Shown: piece by piece, positions 16,835 to 26,381 of the stretch
Layout of the letters: each line of letters begins with the position of its first letter
Position numbering within the stretch: position 1 is the first letter of the stretch
Source: Erysipelotrichaceae bacterium NK3D112
GTDB taxonomy: Bacteria; Bacillota_I; Bacilli_A; Erysipelotrichales; Erysipelotrichaceae
Direction: 5' to 3'
Length of the DNA: 64,000 nucleotides
Assembly: GCA_000701725.1 (NCBI GenBank)
Contig: JNJQ01000005.1
Coordinates: 62,001-126,000, forward strand
Program-made: the position numbers and the translations under genes
Notes under the pieces: model-generated
The model's input: the letters and a program-made list of their open reading frames with translations, nothing else
Databases searched by the model: none
What the model was told of the DNA's origin: nothing

Positions 16835-18058
16835 ATGGTGAAGATGATTGAAGGCGGTGTAACTGCCGCAAAAGGATTCAAAGCCGGCGGCATCAATGCC
16901 GGTATCAGAAAAGGAAAAACAAAAAACGATCTGGCTCTGATCGTTTCAGAATGTGAATGCGCCGCAGCCGGACTGTTTACCAGAAACAAGGTCAAGGCGG
17001 CTCCGGTGCAGCTGGATATTGAAACCGTGAAAAGCGGAAAGGCAATGGCAATTATCGCCAATTCCGGCAATGCCAACGCATGTGCTCCCAATGACATGCT
17101 CAATGCGAAGAAAATGCAGAAGTGCGCCGCGGATGCCTTAGGCATCGATGCGGATCTGGTTCTGACCGGCTCCACCGGTGTGATCGGACAGGAGCTCAAC
17201 ATCGCCGCGGTTGAAGAGGGCATGGATGCCCTGATCGCTTCCTTAAGTGACAGTGCAGCCGGTTCGGATGAAGCCGCCAAGGCGATCATGACCACCGATA
17301 CAGTCAAAAAGGAACAGGCAGTGCAGGTTGAAATCAACGGCACAACAGTGACAGCCGGCGGCATTTCCAAAGGCTCCGGCATGATCCATCCCAACATGGG
17401 CACAATGTTATGTTATATCACCACGGATTGCGCCATAGACGCGGTGACATTGAAACAGGTATTGAAGGAAGTCTGCGATGTGACCTTCAACCGGATTTCG
17501 GTGGATGGCGACACCTCCACCAATGACTCCCTGATCATTCTGGCAAACGGAATGGCAGGCAATGAACCGGTTGAAATCAATACCGAAGCTTATCAGACAT
17601 TCAAAGATGCGCTGCTTGCGTTATGCACGGATCTGGCAAGAAGGATGGCTGCGGACGGCGAAGGCGCAAAACATCTGATCACCTGCACAGTGAGCGGATG
17701 TGAGGGTGAGAAGAAGGCGGAAACACTTTCCAAATCCGTCATCGGCTCTTCCCTGACCAAGGCGGCGGTCTTCGGATGCGATGCCAACTGGGGCAGAGTC
17801 ATTTGTGCGCTGGGCTATTCGGGATGTGATTTTGATCCCCTGAAAGTGGATATTTCCTTTTCCTCAGAAGCGGGAAAAGTCGATGTGTGTGAAGAGGGCA
17901 AGGGACTTGCCTTTGATGAGGATCTGGCTTTGGAAATCCTCAAACAGCCGGAAGTCATCATCAGTGTGAATATGAACGAAGGAAACGCATCCGCGACATG
18001 CTGGGGATGCGACCTGACATACGATTATGTGCAGATCAACGGAGATTACAGAACATGA
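16835..18058 (+). CDS. argJ: Glutamate N-acetyltransferase / amino-acid acetyltransferase
   Basis: This 407-residue Ntn-fold enzyme recycles the acetyl group from N-acetylornithine to glutamate and, if bifunctional, also makes N-acetylglutamate from acetyl-CoA. The self-cleavage site lies in GSGMIHPNMGTMLCYITTD, where the conserved threonine of the TML motif becomes the nucleophile of the beta chain. No argA or argE is seen in the operon, which fits an ArgJ-based cyclic pathway. ATG 16835 has GGAG upstream and gives the family N terminus (MIEGGVTAAKGF follows). The stop overlaps the argB start (ATGA). Confidence 0.95.
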   Translation: MVKMIEGGVTAAKGFKAGGINAGIRKGKTKNDLALIVSECECAAAGLFTRNKVKAAPVQLDIETVKSGKAMAIIANSGNANACAPNDMLNAKKMQKCAADALGIDADLVLTGSTGVIGQELNIAAVEEGMDALIASLSDSAAGSDEAAKAIMTTDTVKKEQAVQVEINGTTVTAGGISKGSGMIHPNMGTMLCYITTDCAIDAVTLKQVLKEVCDVTFNRISVDGDTSTNDSLIILANGMAGNEPVEINTEAYQTFKDALLALCTDLARRMAADGEGAKHLITCTVSGCEGEKKAETLSKSVIGSSLTKAAVFGCDANWGRVICALGYSGCDFDPLKVDISFSSEAGKVDVCEEGKGLAFDEDLALEILKQPEVIISVNMNEGNASATCWGCDLTYDYVQINGDYRT

Positions 18059-18921
18059 AGATGGATAATGTGACAAACAGTATGAGAGCCCATGTGCTCG
18101 TGCAGGCTCTGCCTTATCTGCAGCGTTATTACGGCAAGACAATCGTCGTCAAATACGGCGGCAACGCCATGACCAGTGAAGATCTCAAGGAACAGGTCAT
18201 GGAGGATATCGTTCTGCTTTCCATGGTCGGCATCCGTGTGGTGCTGGTGCATGGCGGCGGACCTGAACTGTCCGGTCTGATGCAGAGACTCGGCAAAAAG
18301 CCCGAATTCATCGACGGCTTAAGAGTGACTGACAAGGAAACGATTGATATGGCCCAGATGGTTCTGGCCGGCAAAATCAACAAGTCACTGGTCAATCTTC
18401 TGCAGATGAAAGGCGGACAGGCCATCGGTCTTTCCGGCATGGACGGCAGACTGATCGAAGCCAAGATCCGCGATCCCAAATACGGCTATGTGGGCGATGT
18501 GACAAAGATCAACGGTGACGTTGTCACAACCCTTCTGGACAGCGGCTATATTCCGGTCATTTCCACACTCGGATGTGATACGGAAGGAAATACCTACAAC
18601 ATCAACGGCGACACCGGTGCAGGCAAAATCGCCTCTGCCATCGGTGCGGAAAGACTGATCATGATGACCGATATCGAAGGCATCATGCGTAACCGTGAAG
18701 ACCCAGATTCCCTGATTTCCTCCCTGACCATTGAAGAGGCTGAACAGCTTACACAGGAAGGCGTTATTTCCGGGGGAATGATTCCGAAGGTAAGATGCTG
18801 CACAGATGCCCTTAACGAAGGTGTCAAGGCAGCGGTCATCATCGACGGACGTGTGCCTCATGCGGTACTGATGGAAATCCTGACCGACGAAGGCGCGGGA
18901 ACATTGTTTACAAAGGAGTGA
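18055..18921 (+). CDS. argB: Acetylglutamate kinase
   Basis: This 288-residue amino-acid kinase phosphorylates N-acetylglutamate and is commonly the arginine-feedback point of the pathway. VVKYGGNAM near residue 25 and VLVHGGGPELSGLMQRLGK carry the ATP and substrate glycine loops; GLSGMDG and the later GDTGAGKIASAIGAE are standard. An N-terminal extension of about 20 residues before the kinase core (MRAHVLVQALPYLQRYYG) resembles the helix that makes arginine-sensitive hexamers, so feedback inhibition is likely but not proven. ATG 18055 overlaps argJ by four bases. Confidence 0.95.
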   Translation: MKMDNVTNSMRAHVLVQALPYLQRYYGKTIVVKYGGNAMTSEDLKEQVMEDIVLLSMVGIRVVLVHGGGPELSGLMQRLGKKPEFIDGLRVTDKETIDMAQMVLAGKINKSLVNLLQMKGGQAIGLSGMDGRLIEAKIRDPKYGYVGDVTKINGDVVTTLLDSGYIPVISTLGCDTEGNTYNINGDTGAGKIASAIGAERLIMMTDIEGIMRNREDPDSLISSLTIEEAEQLTQEGVISGGMIPKVRCCTDALNEGVKAAVIIDGRVPHAVLMEILTDEGAGTLFTKE

Positions 18922-18924
18922 ACC

Positions 18925-20106
18925 ATGAACGAGATTATCAGACTGGATCAGGAATATGTCGCTTCCACTTATGCGAGGTTCCCGCTCAATATCGTCAAGG
19001 GCAAAGGATCGATTGCCGTTGATGATCAGGGTGATGAATACATTGACATGGGCAGCGGCATCGCCGTCAATCTGTTCGGCTATTGTGATGAAACCTGGAG
19101 CAACGCTGTCACACAGCAGCTGTTCACGCTTCAGCACACCTCCAATCTTTATTACACCGGCCCCTGCGCGAAACTGGCGCAGATGCTCTGTCAGAAAACC
19201 GGCATGAAGAAGGTTTTCTTCTCCAATTCCGGCGCTGAAAGCAATGAATGCGCGATCAAGGCGGCCAGAAAATATGCAGCTGAGACAAAAGGGCCTGAAT
19301 ACACTACGATCATCACACTGGAAAACAGTTTTCACGGCCGCACGCTGACAACCCTTGCGGCAACCGGTCAGGATCATTTCCATGAATTGTTCCAGCCGCT
19401 GACACCGGGCTTTGTCCATGCGGCGGCGGATGACTGCGAAGGACTGGAAAAGCTGGTCAAGGAAAACAAAACCGCCGGCATCATGATCGAATGCGTGCAG
19501 GGAGAAGGCGGTGTCAAAGCCCTCTCAAAGGAATTTGTTTCCTGCATCGCGAAACTGCAGAAGGAATATGACCTGGTCATCATTGATGATGAGGTGCAGG
19601 CCGGCAACGGACGCACCGGAAAGCTCTATGCCTTCATGAATTATGATCTGATCCCCGATGTGGTCACCACCGCAAAAGGCATCGGCGGCGGACTTCCGAT
19701 CGGCGTTACAATGCTCGGCGAAAAAGTCAAAGATATCTTTAAGCCCGGAGACAACGGCTCAACCTTCGGCGGCAATCCCGCGGTCTGCGCCGGTGCTTTA
19801 AGCAATCTTTCACGTCTGGATGACGCATTCCTCAAGGAAGTCAGTGAAAAATCCGCATATCTGTTCAAACAGCTTGAACATGCGGAAAATGTGAAGCTTG
19901 TCAGCGGCATGGGCCTGATGATCGGCATCGAGCCGGAAAAGGGCAAGGCAGCCGATATTGCGAAGGAATGCATGAAGAATCATGTGCTTGTTCTGACTGC
20001 GGGCGGCAACAAAGTCCGTCTTCTGCCGGCTCTGAACATTCCGATGGAGCTGCTTGAAAAGGCTGTCGATGTCATCAAGGACGCATTTGCGAAGGCAGGT
20101 GAGTGA
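18925..20106 (+). CDS. argD: Acetylornithine aminotransferase
   Basis: This 393-residue class-III PLP aminotransferase converts N-acetylglutamate semialdehyde to N-acetylornithine. It shows [19 protein letters not shown], the HGRT motif, [15 protein letters not shown] and the PLP lysine in [14 protein letters not shown]. The length and motif order are normal. It starts three bases after argB and is followed one base later by argF, so it is inside the tight argBDF block. A dual role in lysine synthesis (succinyl-DAP aminotransferase) is known for some ArgD proteins and could matter here because a DapF domain is fused downstream. Confidence 0.93.
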   Translation: MNEIIRLDQEYVASTYARFPLNIVKGKGSIAVDDQGDEYIDMGSGIAVNLFGYCDETWSNAVTQQLFTLQHTSNLYYTGPCAKLAQMLCQKTGMKKVFFSNSGAESNECAIKAARKYAAETKGPEYTTIITLENSFHGRTLTTLAATGQDHFHELFQPLTPGFVHAAADDCEGLEKLVKENKTAGIMIECVQGEGGVKALSKEFVSCIAKLQKEYDLVIIDDEVQAGNGRTGKLYAFMNYDLIPDVVTTAKGIGGGLPIGVTMLGEKVKDIFKPGDNGSTFGGNPAVCAGALSNLSRLDDAFLKEVSEKSAYLFKQLEHAENVKLVSGMGLMIGIEPEKGKAADIAKECMKNHVLVLTAGGNKVRLLPALNIPMELLEKAVDVIKDAFAKAGE

Positions 20107-20107
20107 C

Positions 20108-21094
20108 ATGATCGATCTCAAAGGAAGGGATTTCCTCAAGCTCAGCGATTTCACGCCGGAAGAGATTCTCGGTCTGATTGATTTTGCGCAAGAGCTTAAA
20201 GCGAAAAAGAAAGCAGGGATACCGCACCGCCTTTGCGAAGGAAAAAACGTCGCACTGATCTTTGAAAAGACCAGCACCAGAACCCGCTGCGCTTTCGAAG
20301 TGGCGGCTGCTGATCTCGGCATGAGCTCCACATATCTTGGACCGACCGGTTCGCAGATGGGCATCAAGGAAACAATTGCCGATACAGCCAGGGTTCTTGC
20401 CGGCATGTATGACGGCATTGAGTACAGAGGCTTCGGTCAGGAAATTGTTGAAGAGCTCGCACGGTATTCTTCCGTGCCGGTCTGGAACGGACTGACCGAT
20501 GAATATCATCCCACCCAGATTCTCGCGGACATGTTAACCATACGGGAGCACTTCGGAAAGCTCAAAGGCATCCATATGGTCTATATGGGTGATGCCCGTT
20601 TCAACATGGGCAGATCATTGATGCTGGGCAGTGCCAAGCTCGGTCTTCACTTCACCGCCTGCGCGCCGGAAGGCTATTATCCGGATGACGAATTTGTGGC
20701 GATGTGTCAGAAGATTGCGTCAGAAACCGGTGCCATCATTGATCTTTCCCATGACCCGGATACCGCTGTCAAAGGCGCCGATGTCATCTATACCGACATC
20801 TGGGTTTCGATGGGCGAGCCGGTGGAGGCCTGGGATGAGAGAATCCGTCTGATGAAGCCTTACCAGGTCACTCAGAAATTAATGGACACAGCAGGGGAAC
20901 AGTGCATCTTCCTGCATTGTCTGCCCAGCTATCACAACCTCGGCACCAAAATCGGCAAAGAGGTCGGTGAGCGCTATGGCATGGATGCGCTGGAAGTCAC
21001 AGATGAAGTATTTGAAGGAAAACAGTCGCTTGTTTTCCGGGAAGCTGAAAACCGCATGCATACAATCAAGGCGGTCATGGCGGCAACATTATGA
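20108..21094 (+). CDS. argF: Ornithine carbamoyltransferase
   Basis: This 328-residue enzyme makes citrulline from ornithine and carbamoyl phosphate. The carbamoyl-phosphate loop [16 protein letters not shown] ([11 protein letters not shown]), and the ornithine-side motif [10 protein letters not shown] are all present; an SMG motif (WVSMGEP) distinguishes it from aspartate carbamoyltransferase. ATG 20108 lies just after the argD stop and gives [12 protein letters not shown], the standard N terminus. Its stop overlaps the carA start, which links carbamoyl-phosphate production with its use. Confidence 0.96.
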   Translation: MIDLKGRDFLKLSDFTPEEILGLIDFAQELKAKKKAGIPHRLCEGKNVALIFEKTSTRTRCAFEVAAADLGMSSTYLGPTGSQMGIKETIADTARVLAGMYDGIEYRGFGQEIVEELARYSSVPVWNGLTDEYHPTQILADMLTIREHFGKLKGIHMVYMGDARFNMGRSLMLGSAKLGLHFTACAPEGYYPDDEFVAMCQKIASETGAIIDLSHDPDTAVKGADVIYTDIWVSMGEPVEAWDERIRLMKPYQVTQKLMDTAGEQCIFLHCLPSYHNLGTKIGKEVGERYGMDALEVTDEVFEGKQSLVFREAENRMHTIKAVMAATL

Positions 21095-22161
21095 AAAAAC
21101 ATGAGAAAGCATATCTTGTGCTTTCGGACGGGACCGTTTATGAAGGGAAGCGCTTCGGCGCTTCCTGCAACCGGACCGGCGAGCTGGTATTCACCACCGG
21201 CATGTGCGGATACATTGAAACACTGACTGACCCGAGCTATGGCGGCCAGATTGTGATCCAGACTTTTCCGCTCATCGGCAATTACGGAATCATTCCCGAT
21301 GATTTCGAAGGTGAACCGGCTCTTTTCGGTTACTGCGTCCGGGAGTACTGTGAAAAACCATCCAATTTCAGATGTGAGAAAACACTCGATGACTATCTGA
21401 AAGAAAAGAATATCCCGGGAATCTACGGAATTGATACCCGCGCACTGACCGTGAAAATCCGTGAATCCGGAGTGGTGAACGCCGGGATTTTTGATCATGT
21501 TCCTCAAAGCCTGGATGAGATCGTTTCCTATCGTGTCGCAGAGGATGTCGTTTCGCAGCTCAGCACAGACAGGATCATTGAAAAGGATACGGAAAATCAG
21601 AAATATCACGTTGTCCTGATGGATTTCGGAGCCAAGAAAAACATCATTGAAGAGCTGCGCAGACGCGGCGTCCATGTCAGTGTTGTGCCTGCGGACACAT
21701 CCGCCGAAAACATTCTGGCGATGAATCCGGACGGCATCATGTTAAGCAACGGACCGGGTGATCCGGCGGACAATGTGCAGGTGATCGCACAGCTGAAAAA
21801 ACTGATCGGGGTAAAACCTGTTTTCGGCATCTGCCTGGGTCATCAGATGGCAGCCCTCGCTTTGGGGGCTTCCACCTACAAACTCAAATACGGCCACCGC
21901 GGCGCCAATCAGCCGGTGAAGGATCTTCTTGAGGGAAGAACTTATATCACTACGCAGAACCATGGTTATGCGGTGGATACGGACACACTTCCCGAAGAAG
22001 CGGAGCTGCGCTATGTCAATGCGAATGACGGCACATGCGAAGGCATTGATTATCCGAAATCGAAATGCTTTACCGTTCAGTTTCATCCGGAAGCCTGCGC
22101 GGGTCCCAAGGATACCGGCTTCCTGTTTGACCGTTTCATACAGATGATGGAGGAGGGATAA
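21091..22161 (+). CDS. carA: Carbamoyl-phosphate synthase small (glutaminase) subunit
   Basis: This 356-residue subunit hydrolyses glutamine and channels ammonia to CarB. The class-I amidotransferase triad is visible: the nucleophile in [12 protein letters not shown] and the His-Glu pair in [11 protein letters not shown]; the N-terminal CPSase domain carries [10 protein letters not shown]-like [14 protein letters not shown]. The stop-start overlap with argF (ATGA) and a one-base gap to carB place it firmly in the operon. The single carAB here must serve both arginine and pyrimidine synthesis unless another copy exists elsewhere. Confidence 0.96.
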   Translation: MKKHEKAYLVLSDGTVYEGKRFGASCNRTGELVFTTGMCGYIETLTDPSYGGQIVIQTFPLIGNYGIIPDDFEGEPALFGYCVREYCEKPSNFRCEKTLDDYLKEKNIPGIYGIDTRALTVKIRESGVVNAGIFDHVPQSLDEIVSYRVAEDVVSQLSTDRIIEKDTENQKYHVVLMDFGAKKNIIEELRRRGVHVSVVPADTSAENILAMNPDGIMLSNGPGDPADNVQVIAQLKKLIGVKPVFGICLGHQMAALALGASTYKLKYGHRGANQPVKDLLEGRTYITTQNHGYAVDTDTLPEEAELRYVNANDGTCEGIDYPKSKCFTVQFHPEACAGPKDTGFLFDRFIQMMEEG

Positions 22162-22162
22162 T

Positions 22163-25100
22163 ATGCCGAAGGATCATTCAATCAGAAAAGTCCTTGTGAT
22201 CGGCAGCGGCCCGATCATCATCGGCCAGGCGGCGGAATTTGATTATGCCGGCGCCCAGGCATGCCGCGTGCTGAAACAGGAAGGCGTCAATGTCGTGCTG
22301 GCAAACTCCAATCCGGCCACCATCATGACCGATCATCATCTCGCCGATGAGATTTATCTGGAGCCGATGAATGCGGATACGATCAAGCGGATCATCGAAA
22401 AGGAAAAACCCGATTCTCTTCTGGCCGGATTAGGCGGTCAGACCGGTCTGACCCTTGCCATGGAACTGTGCAAAGACAACTGGCTGAGCGAGCACGGCGT
22501 GCGGATGCTCGGTTCGGATATCAATGCCATTCAAAGAGCGGAAGACCGTGAGCTTTTCCGTGAGGCAATGCAGAAGATCAATCAGCCGGTGGTTGCCAGC
22601 GAAATCGCGGTGACCGAGGATGAGGCGGCAGAGGCTGCTAAGCGCATCGGCTATCCGGTGATCATCCGTCCTGCCTATACACTCGGCGGCAGCGGCGGGG
22701 GAATCGTTTATGATGAGCAAGAGCTGAGAACGGTTGTCCATACCGGTCTTGAGCTTTCACCCATCACCCAGGTGTTGGTTGAAAAATCCATTGCCGGCTG
22801 GAAGGAAATCGAATTTGAAACAATGCGCGATGCGCTGGGCAATGTGATCGCGGTCTGTTCCATGGAAAATCTTGATCCGGTGGGCATTCATACCGGCGAC
22901 TCGATCGTCGCGGCGCCATGTCTGACCCTTGCGGACAAGGAATTCCAGATGCTGAGAAAGGCATCGCTGGATATTATCAGTGAGCTCGGAATTATCGGCG
23001 GCTGCAATGTGCAGATCGCCCTGAATCCGGAAAGTTTTGAATATGCCGTCATTGAGGTCAATCCGCGTGTTTCCAGATCCAGTGCCCTGGCATCCAAGGC
23101 AACCGGCTATCCGATTGCCAAGGTGACCGCGAAAATCGCGCTCGGCTATACACTCGATGAAATCACCAATGAAATCACCGGACAGACCTGTTCGTGTTTT
23201 GAGCCTGCCCTTGATTACGTGGTGGTCAAATTCCCCAAATGGCCTTTTGATAAATTTGCCGGCTCCTCAAGACAGCTTGGCACCCAGATGAAAGCGACCG
23301 GTGAAGTGATGGCGATTGCCAATAACTTTGAGGCGGCGCTGTTGAAAGCGGTGCGCGGGGCTGAGATCGGTCTTGATACCCTGAATCTGACAGCAGATGA
23401 TGAGCGTGATATTCTGGAACGGCTTCATGATCAGAATGACAGAAGACTCTTCACCATCTTTGAGGCATTGAAGAAAGGCGTCAGTGTGGAAACCATCCAT
23501 GAAATCACCATGATCGATGAGTGGTTCCTTTACAAAATCGCCAATCTGGCATCATACGAGCAGAGCATTGCGCAGCATTTTGATGAGGATGATTATCTGG
23601 AAGGAAAGCGTCTTGGCTACACGGATGAGGCATTGATGCGCCTCAGCGGTGCGAAGAGTGTTCCGTCCATTGATCTTTCATACAAGATGGTTGATACCTG
23701 CGCGGCTGAATTCGCGGCTGAAACACCTTATTTCTATTCAACCTCAGACAAAGAGTGTGAATCCAGATCATTTAAGCGCAGCGGAAAAAAGGTCATCATG
23801 GTACTCGGCTCCGGCCCGATCCGCATCGGACAGGGCATCGAGTTTGATTATTCTTCTGTTCACTGCGTATGGACTTTAAAAGAAATGGGCTATGAGACAG
23901 TCATCGTGAACAACAATCCGGAGACGGTCTCCACCGACTATGACACTGCGGACAGGCTGTATTTCGAACCTCTTTGTCCCGAGGATGTCATGCATATCAT
24001 CAAGGCGGAACGGCCCGAGGGAGTCGTTGTGGCCTTTGGCGGCCAGACTGCCATCCGTCTGACCTCATTCCTTGACTCACACGGAATCAGAATCCTCGGC
24101 ACAACCGCTGACAGCATTGACCTCGCCGAAGACAGAGAGCGCTTTGACGCATTGCTGGAGGAGCTCCATGTCTTAAGACCCAAGGGCACAGCCGTCAGAA
24201 CCATGCAGGAAGCTTTGAATGCCGCGCGTGAAATCGGCTATCCGGTATTGTTAAGACCGTCCTATGTCATCGGCGGCCAGAATATGTGCATCGCCCATGA
24301 AGAGGCGGATACGGTTGAGTATATGGGAAGAATCCTTGAACAGAAAGAGGAGAATTCCGTGCTCATCGACCAGTATCTGCCCGGTGTGGAGCTGGAAGTC
24401 GATGCCATCTCGGACGGAAAAGACGTATTGATTCCGGGCATTATGGAACATATTGAACGGGCAGGTGTCCATTCCGGCGACTCGATCGCGGTATATCCTG
24501 CGTTCAATCTAAATGACCGTGATCTTTCCAGGATCATCCGTGTATCTGAAAAGCTGACCCTGGCAATGAAGACAAAAGGTCTCGTCAATATTCAATACCT
24601 GATGTTCGGCGGCAGGCTTTATGTGATTGAGGTCAATCCCAGAGCCAGCCGTACGGTTCCCTATATTTCCAAGGTGACCGGTGTTCCGATGGCGGACCTT
24701 GCCTCAAAGGTGATGCTGGGTATGGCTTTGAAAGATCTCGGCTATGGCACAGGTCTGTACAGAATTCCGCCTTACAGCTGTGTCAAGGTGCCGGTGTTCT
24801 CCTTTGAAAAGCTCAGCGATGCCAATTCGATCCTCGGACCGGAAATGAAATCCACCGGGGAGGCGCTCGGCATCGGGAGAACCCTTCCTGAAGCCCTTTA
24901 CAAAGGACTCAGCGCGGCCGGCTTTACTGTTCCGGATCTCAGAAGACCCGAAAAGAACGGTGTGCTGATCAGCGTTGACAGTTATGATTACCAGGAAATC
25001 CTGGATGTGGCAAAGAAATTCAGCGATCTGGCCATGAAGCTTTACGCGACCAAAGGCACTGCCGAAACCATCCGCACAATGGGCATCGAGGTCACATCCG

Positions 25101-26194
25101 TCGACAATGTCACGGACAGCGATCAGATTGTGAATCTCATGGAGGACGGAAAGCTCAGCTATATCATCTATACCGGAGCCGTCAAGGACGCCACCATGGG
25201 CGATTACACCGCTCTGCACAGAAAAGCGATGCAGCTGGGAATACCATGCCTGACAAGCGCTGATACAGCTAATGCTCTGGCGGATATGATCGAAAGCCGC
25301 TATGGCACGCATAACACGGAACTTGTTGATATCAATCACATGCGTGAAAGCCATGAACAGATCCGTTTCACAAAGATGCAGGATTGCGGCAATGATTACA
25401 TCTTCATTGACAACATGGAAGGCCATATCACTTCGCCTGAATCCTTATGCGTCACCCTTTGCGCGCGCCATTATTCCATCGGCGCCGACGGCATTGTTCT
25501 GGTTGAAAAATCAGACATTGCCGATGCGAAAATGAGAAGCTTCAATCTTGATGGCACCGAAGGCCATATGGCCGGCAACAACCTCCGCTGCATCGGCAAA
25601 TATCTTTATGACAAGGGAATTGTCAGAAAGGATGCCATGGACATTGAAACGATGGAAGGCGTCCGCACCATTCATGTCTTTACCAGAAACGCAAAAGTCG
25701 GTACGGTATCGGCGGATATGGGAGAGATTGAATGGAAGGCGGAAAAGATTCCGGTGATCTCTGATCGGTCTGAGGTGGTTGATCAGCCGGTCATGATCAA
25801 AGATCAGGAGTACCGGATCACATGCCTCTCCGTGGGCAATCCGCATTGCGTTGTCTTTGCGGATGCGGTGGATCAGATCGATCTGGAAAAGACCGGCCCG
25901 CAGTTTGAATATCATGAGATGTTCCCGGACAGAATCAACACCGAGTTTGTCAGAATCGTCGATCCGTGCACGCTCAGAGTCAGGGTGTTTGAACGCGGCA
26001 ACGGGGCAACCCTTGCCTGCGGCACAGGCGCCTGCGCGGCGGCAGCGGCAGCTGTCAGGCTGGGATACTGTGAAGAAAACACGGATATCACGGTCAAACT
26101 GCCCGGCGGCGATATGTCCGTACGGATTGAAGAGGGAAGGGTTACCCTCACCGGCGGGGCATCGATTGCCTTTGAAGGCACATTTGAATACTGA
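22163..26194 (+). CDS. carB: Fusion of carbamoyl-phosphate synthase large subunit with diaminopimelate epimerase-like domain
   Basis: The reading frame is 1343 codons, about 275 more than a normal CarB. Residues 1 to about 1058 are a complete CarB: two ATP-grasp halves (the second begins near GKKVIMVLGSGPIRIGQ) and the C-terminal MGS-like regulatory domain (KLYATKGTAETIRTMGI). After a short linker, residues about 1062-1343 are a full-length DapF: FTKMQDCGNDYIF, FNLDGTEGHMAGNNLRC, SVGNPHCVVF and FERGNGATLACGTGAC. The second catalytic cysteine (Cys1286, ACGTGA) is kept, but the position of the first, in the usual CGNG motif, is Ala1137. No stop or frameshift separates the parts; an internal ATG at 25340 has no good ribosome site. 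Whether the DapF part is active for lysine/peptidoglycan synthesis is open. Confidence 0.92.
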   Translation: MPKDHSIRKVLVIGSGPIIIGQAAEFDYAGAQACRVLKQEGVNVVLANSNPATIMTDHHLADEIYLEPMNADTIKRIIEKEKPDSLLAGLGGQTGLTLAMELCKDNWLSEHGVRMLGSDINAIQRAEDRELFREAMQKINQPVVASEIAVTEDEAAEAAKRIGYPVIIRPAYTLGGSGGGIVYDEQELRTVVHTGLELSPITQVLVEKSIAGWKEIEFETMRDALGNVIAVCSMENLDPVGIHTGDSIVAAPCLTLADKEFQMLRKASLDIISELGIIGGCNVQIALNPESFEYAVIEVNPRVSRSSALASKATGYPIAKVTAKIALGYTLDEITNEITGQTCSCFEPALDYVVVKFPKWPFDKFAGSSRQLGTQMKATGEVMAIANNFEAALLKAVRGAEIGLDTLNLTADDERDILERLHDQNDRRLFTIFEALKKGVSVETIHEITMIDEWFLYKIANLASYEQSIAQHFDEDDYLEGKRLGYTDEALMRLSGAKSVPSIDLSYKMVDTCAAEFAAETPYFYSTSDKECESRSFKRSGKKVIMVLGSGPIRIGQGIEFDYSSVHCVWTLKEMGYETVIVNNNPETVSTDYDTADRLYFEPLCPEDVMHIIKAERPEGVVVAFGGQTAIRLTSFLDSHGIRILGTTADSIDLAEDRERFDALLEELHVLRPKGTAVRTMQEALNAAREIGYPVLLRPSYVIGGQNMCIAHEEADTVEYMGRILEQKEENSVLIDQYLPGVELEVDAISDGKDVLIPGIMEHIERAGVHSGDSIAVYPAFNLNDRDLSRIIRVSEKLTLAMKTKGLVNIQYLMFGGRLYVIEVNPRASRTVPYISKVTGVPMADLASKVMLGMALKDLGYGTGLYRIPPYSCVKVPVFSFEKLSDANSILGPEMKSTGEALGIGRTLPEALYKGLSAAGFTVPDLRRPEKNGVLISVDSYDYQEILDVAKKFSDLAMKLYATKGTAETIRTMGIEVTSVDNVTDSDQIVNLMEDGKLSYIIYTGAVKDATMGDYTALHRKAMQLGIPCLTSADTANALADMIESRYGTHNTELVDINHMRESHEQIRFTKMQDCGNDYIFIDNMEGHITSPESLCVTLCARHYSIGADGIVLVEKSDIADAKMRSFNLDGTEGHMAGNNLRCIGKYLYDKGIVRKDAMDIETMEGVRTIHVFTRNAKVGTVSADMGEIEWKAEKIPVISDRSEVVDQPVMIKDQEYRITCLSVGNPHCVVFADAVDQIDLEKTGPQFEYHEMFPDRINTEFVRIVDPCTLRVRVFERGNGATLACGTGACAAAAAAVRLGYCEENTDITVKLPGGDMSVRIEEGRVTLTGGASIAFEGTFEY

Positions 26195-26200
26195 TCCTCG

Positions 26201-26230
26201 TTGACAAAGTTCCCGAATCGTTGTTATATA
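26201..26230 (+). promoter_or_regulatory. pyrBI promoter
   Basis: TTGACA (26201-26206), a 17-base spacer and TTATAT (26224-26229; TATATA one base later) form a near-consensus promoter seven bases after carB, giving pyrBI its own transcript. Confidence 0.8.
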
Positions 26231-26257
26231 AGTTAGGTTTAACCGATTGGAGAACGC

Positions 26258-26344
26258 ATGAAAAACATCAAGGCTTTGAAAAACCCGAATGCTTTCATGA
26301 ATCAGACGATTGATTTTGTTATTTCAGGTTTCCTTTGTCAATGA
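26258..26344 (+). CDS. pyrL: pyrBI leader peptide (28 codons)
   Basis: A short ORF with GGAG upstream starts at ATG 26258 and encodes a 28-residue peptide ([13 protein letters not shown] at the N terminus) that ends with TGA at 26342-26344. The stop lies in the loop of the terminator hairpin in front of pyrB, so a translating ribosome would cover the ascending stem and prevent the terminator from forming. This layout is that of enterobacterial pyrBI attenuation, where low UTP slows RNA polymerase in a U-rich leader so that the ribosome catches up; the second half of this ORF is U-rich too. The peptide sequence itself is not recognisable. The symbol is by analogy of position. Confidence 0.65.
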   Translation: MKNIKALKNPNAFMNQTIDFVISGFLCQ

Positions 26345-26360
26345 CAGGGAAACCTTTTTT
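26326..26360 (+). terminator. pyrBI attenuator (intrinsic terminator in leader)
   Basis: The stem AGGTTTCC/GGAAACCT (26326-26333 with 26348-26355), extended by an inner TGTC/GACA pairing, is followed by six Ts, 22 bases before pyrB. No PyrR-binding anti-antiterminator sequence is evident. Confidence 0.88.
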
Positions 26361-26381
26361 GAAGAAAGAGAGGAAGGCTGT

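Noticed and set aside
25320-25345. Separate dapF gene starting at ATG 25340
   Set aside because: There is no ribosome site before it and the upstream carB frame runs on without a stop, so a fusion is the simpler reading; an internal start cannot be excluded.
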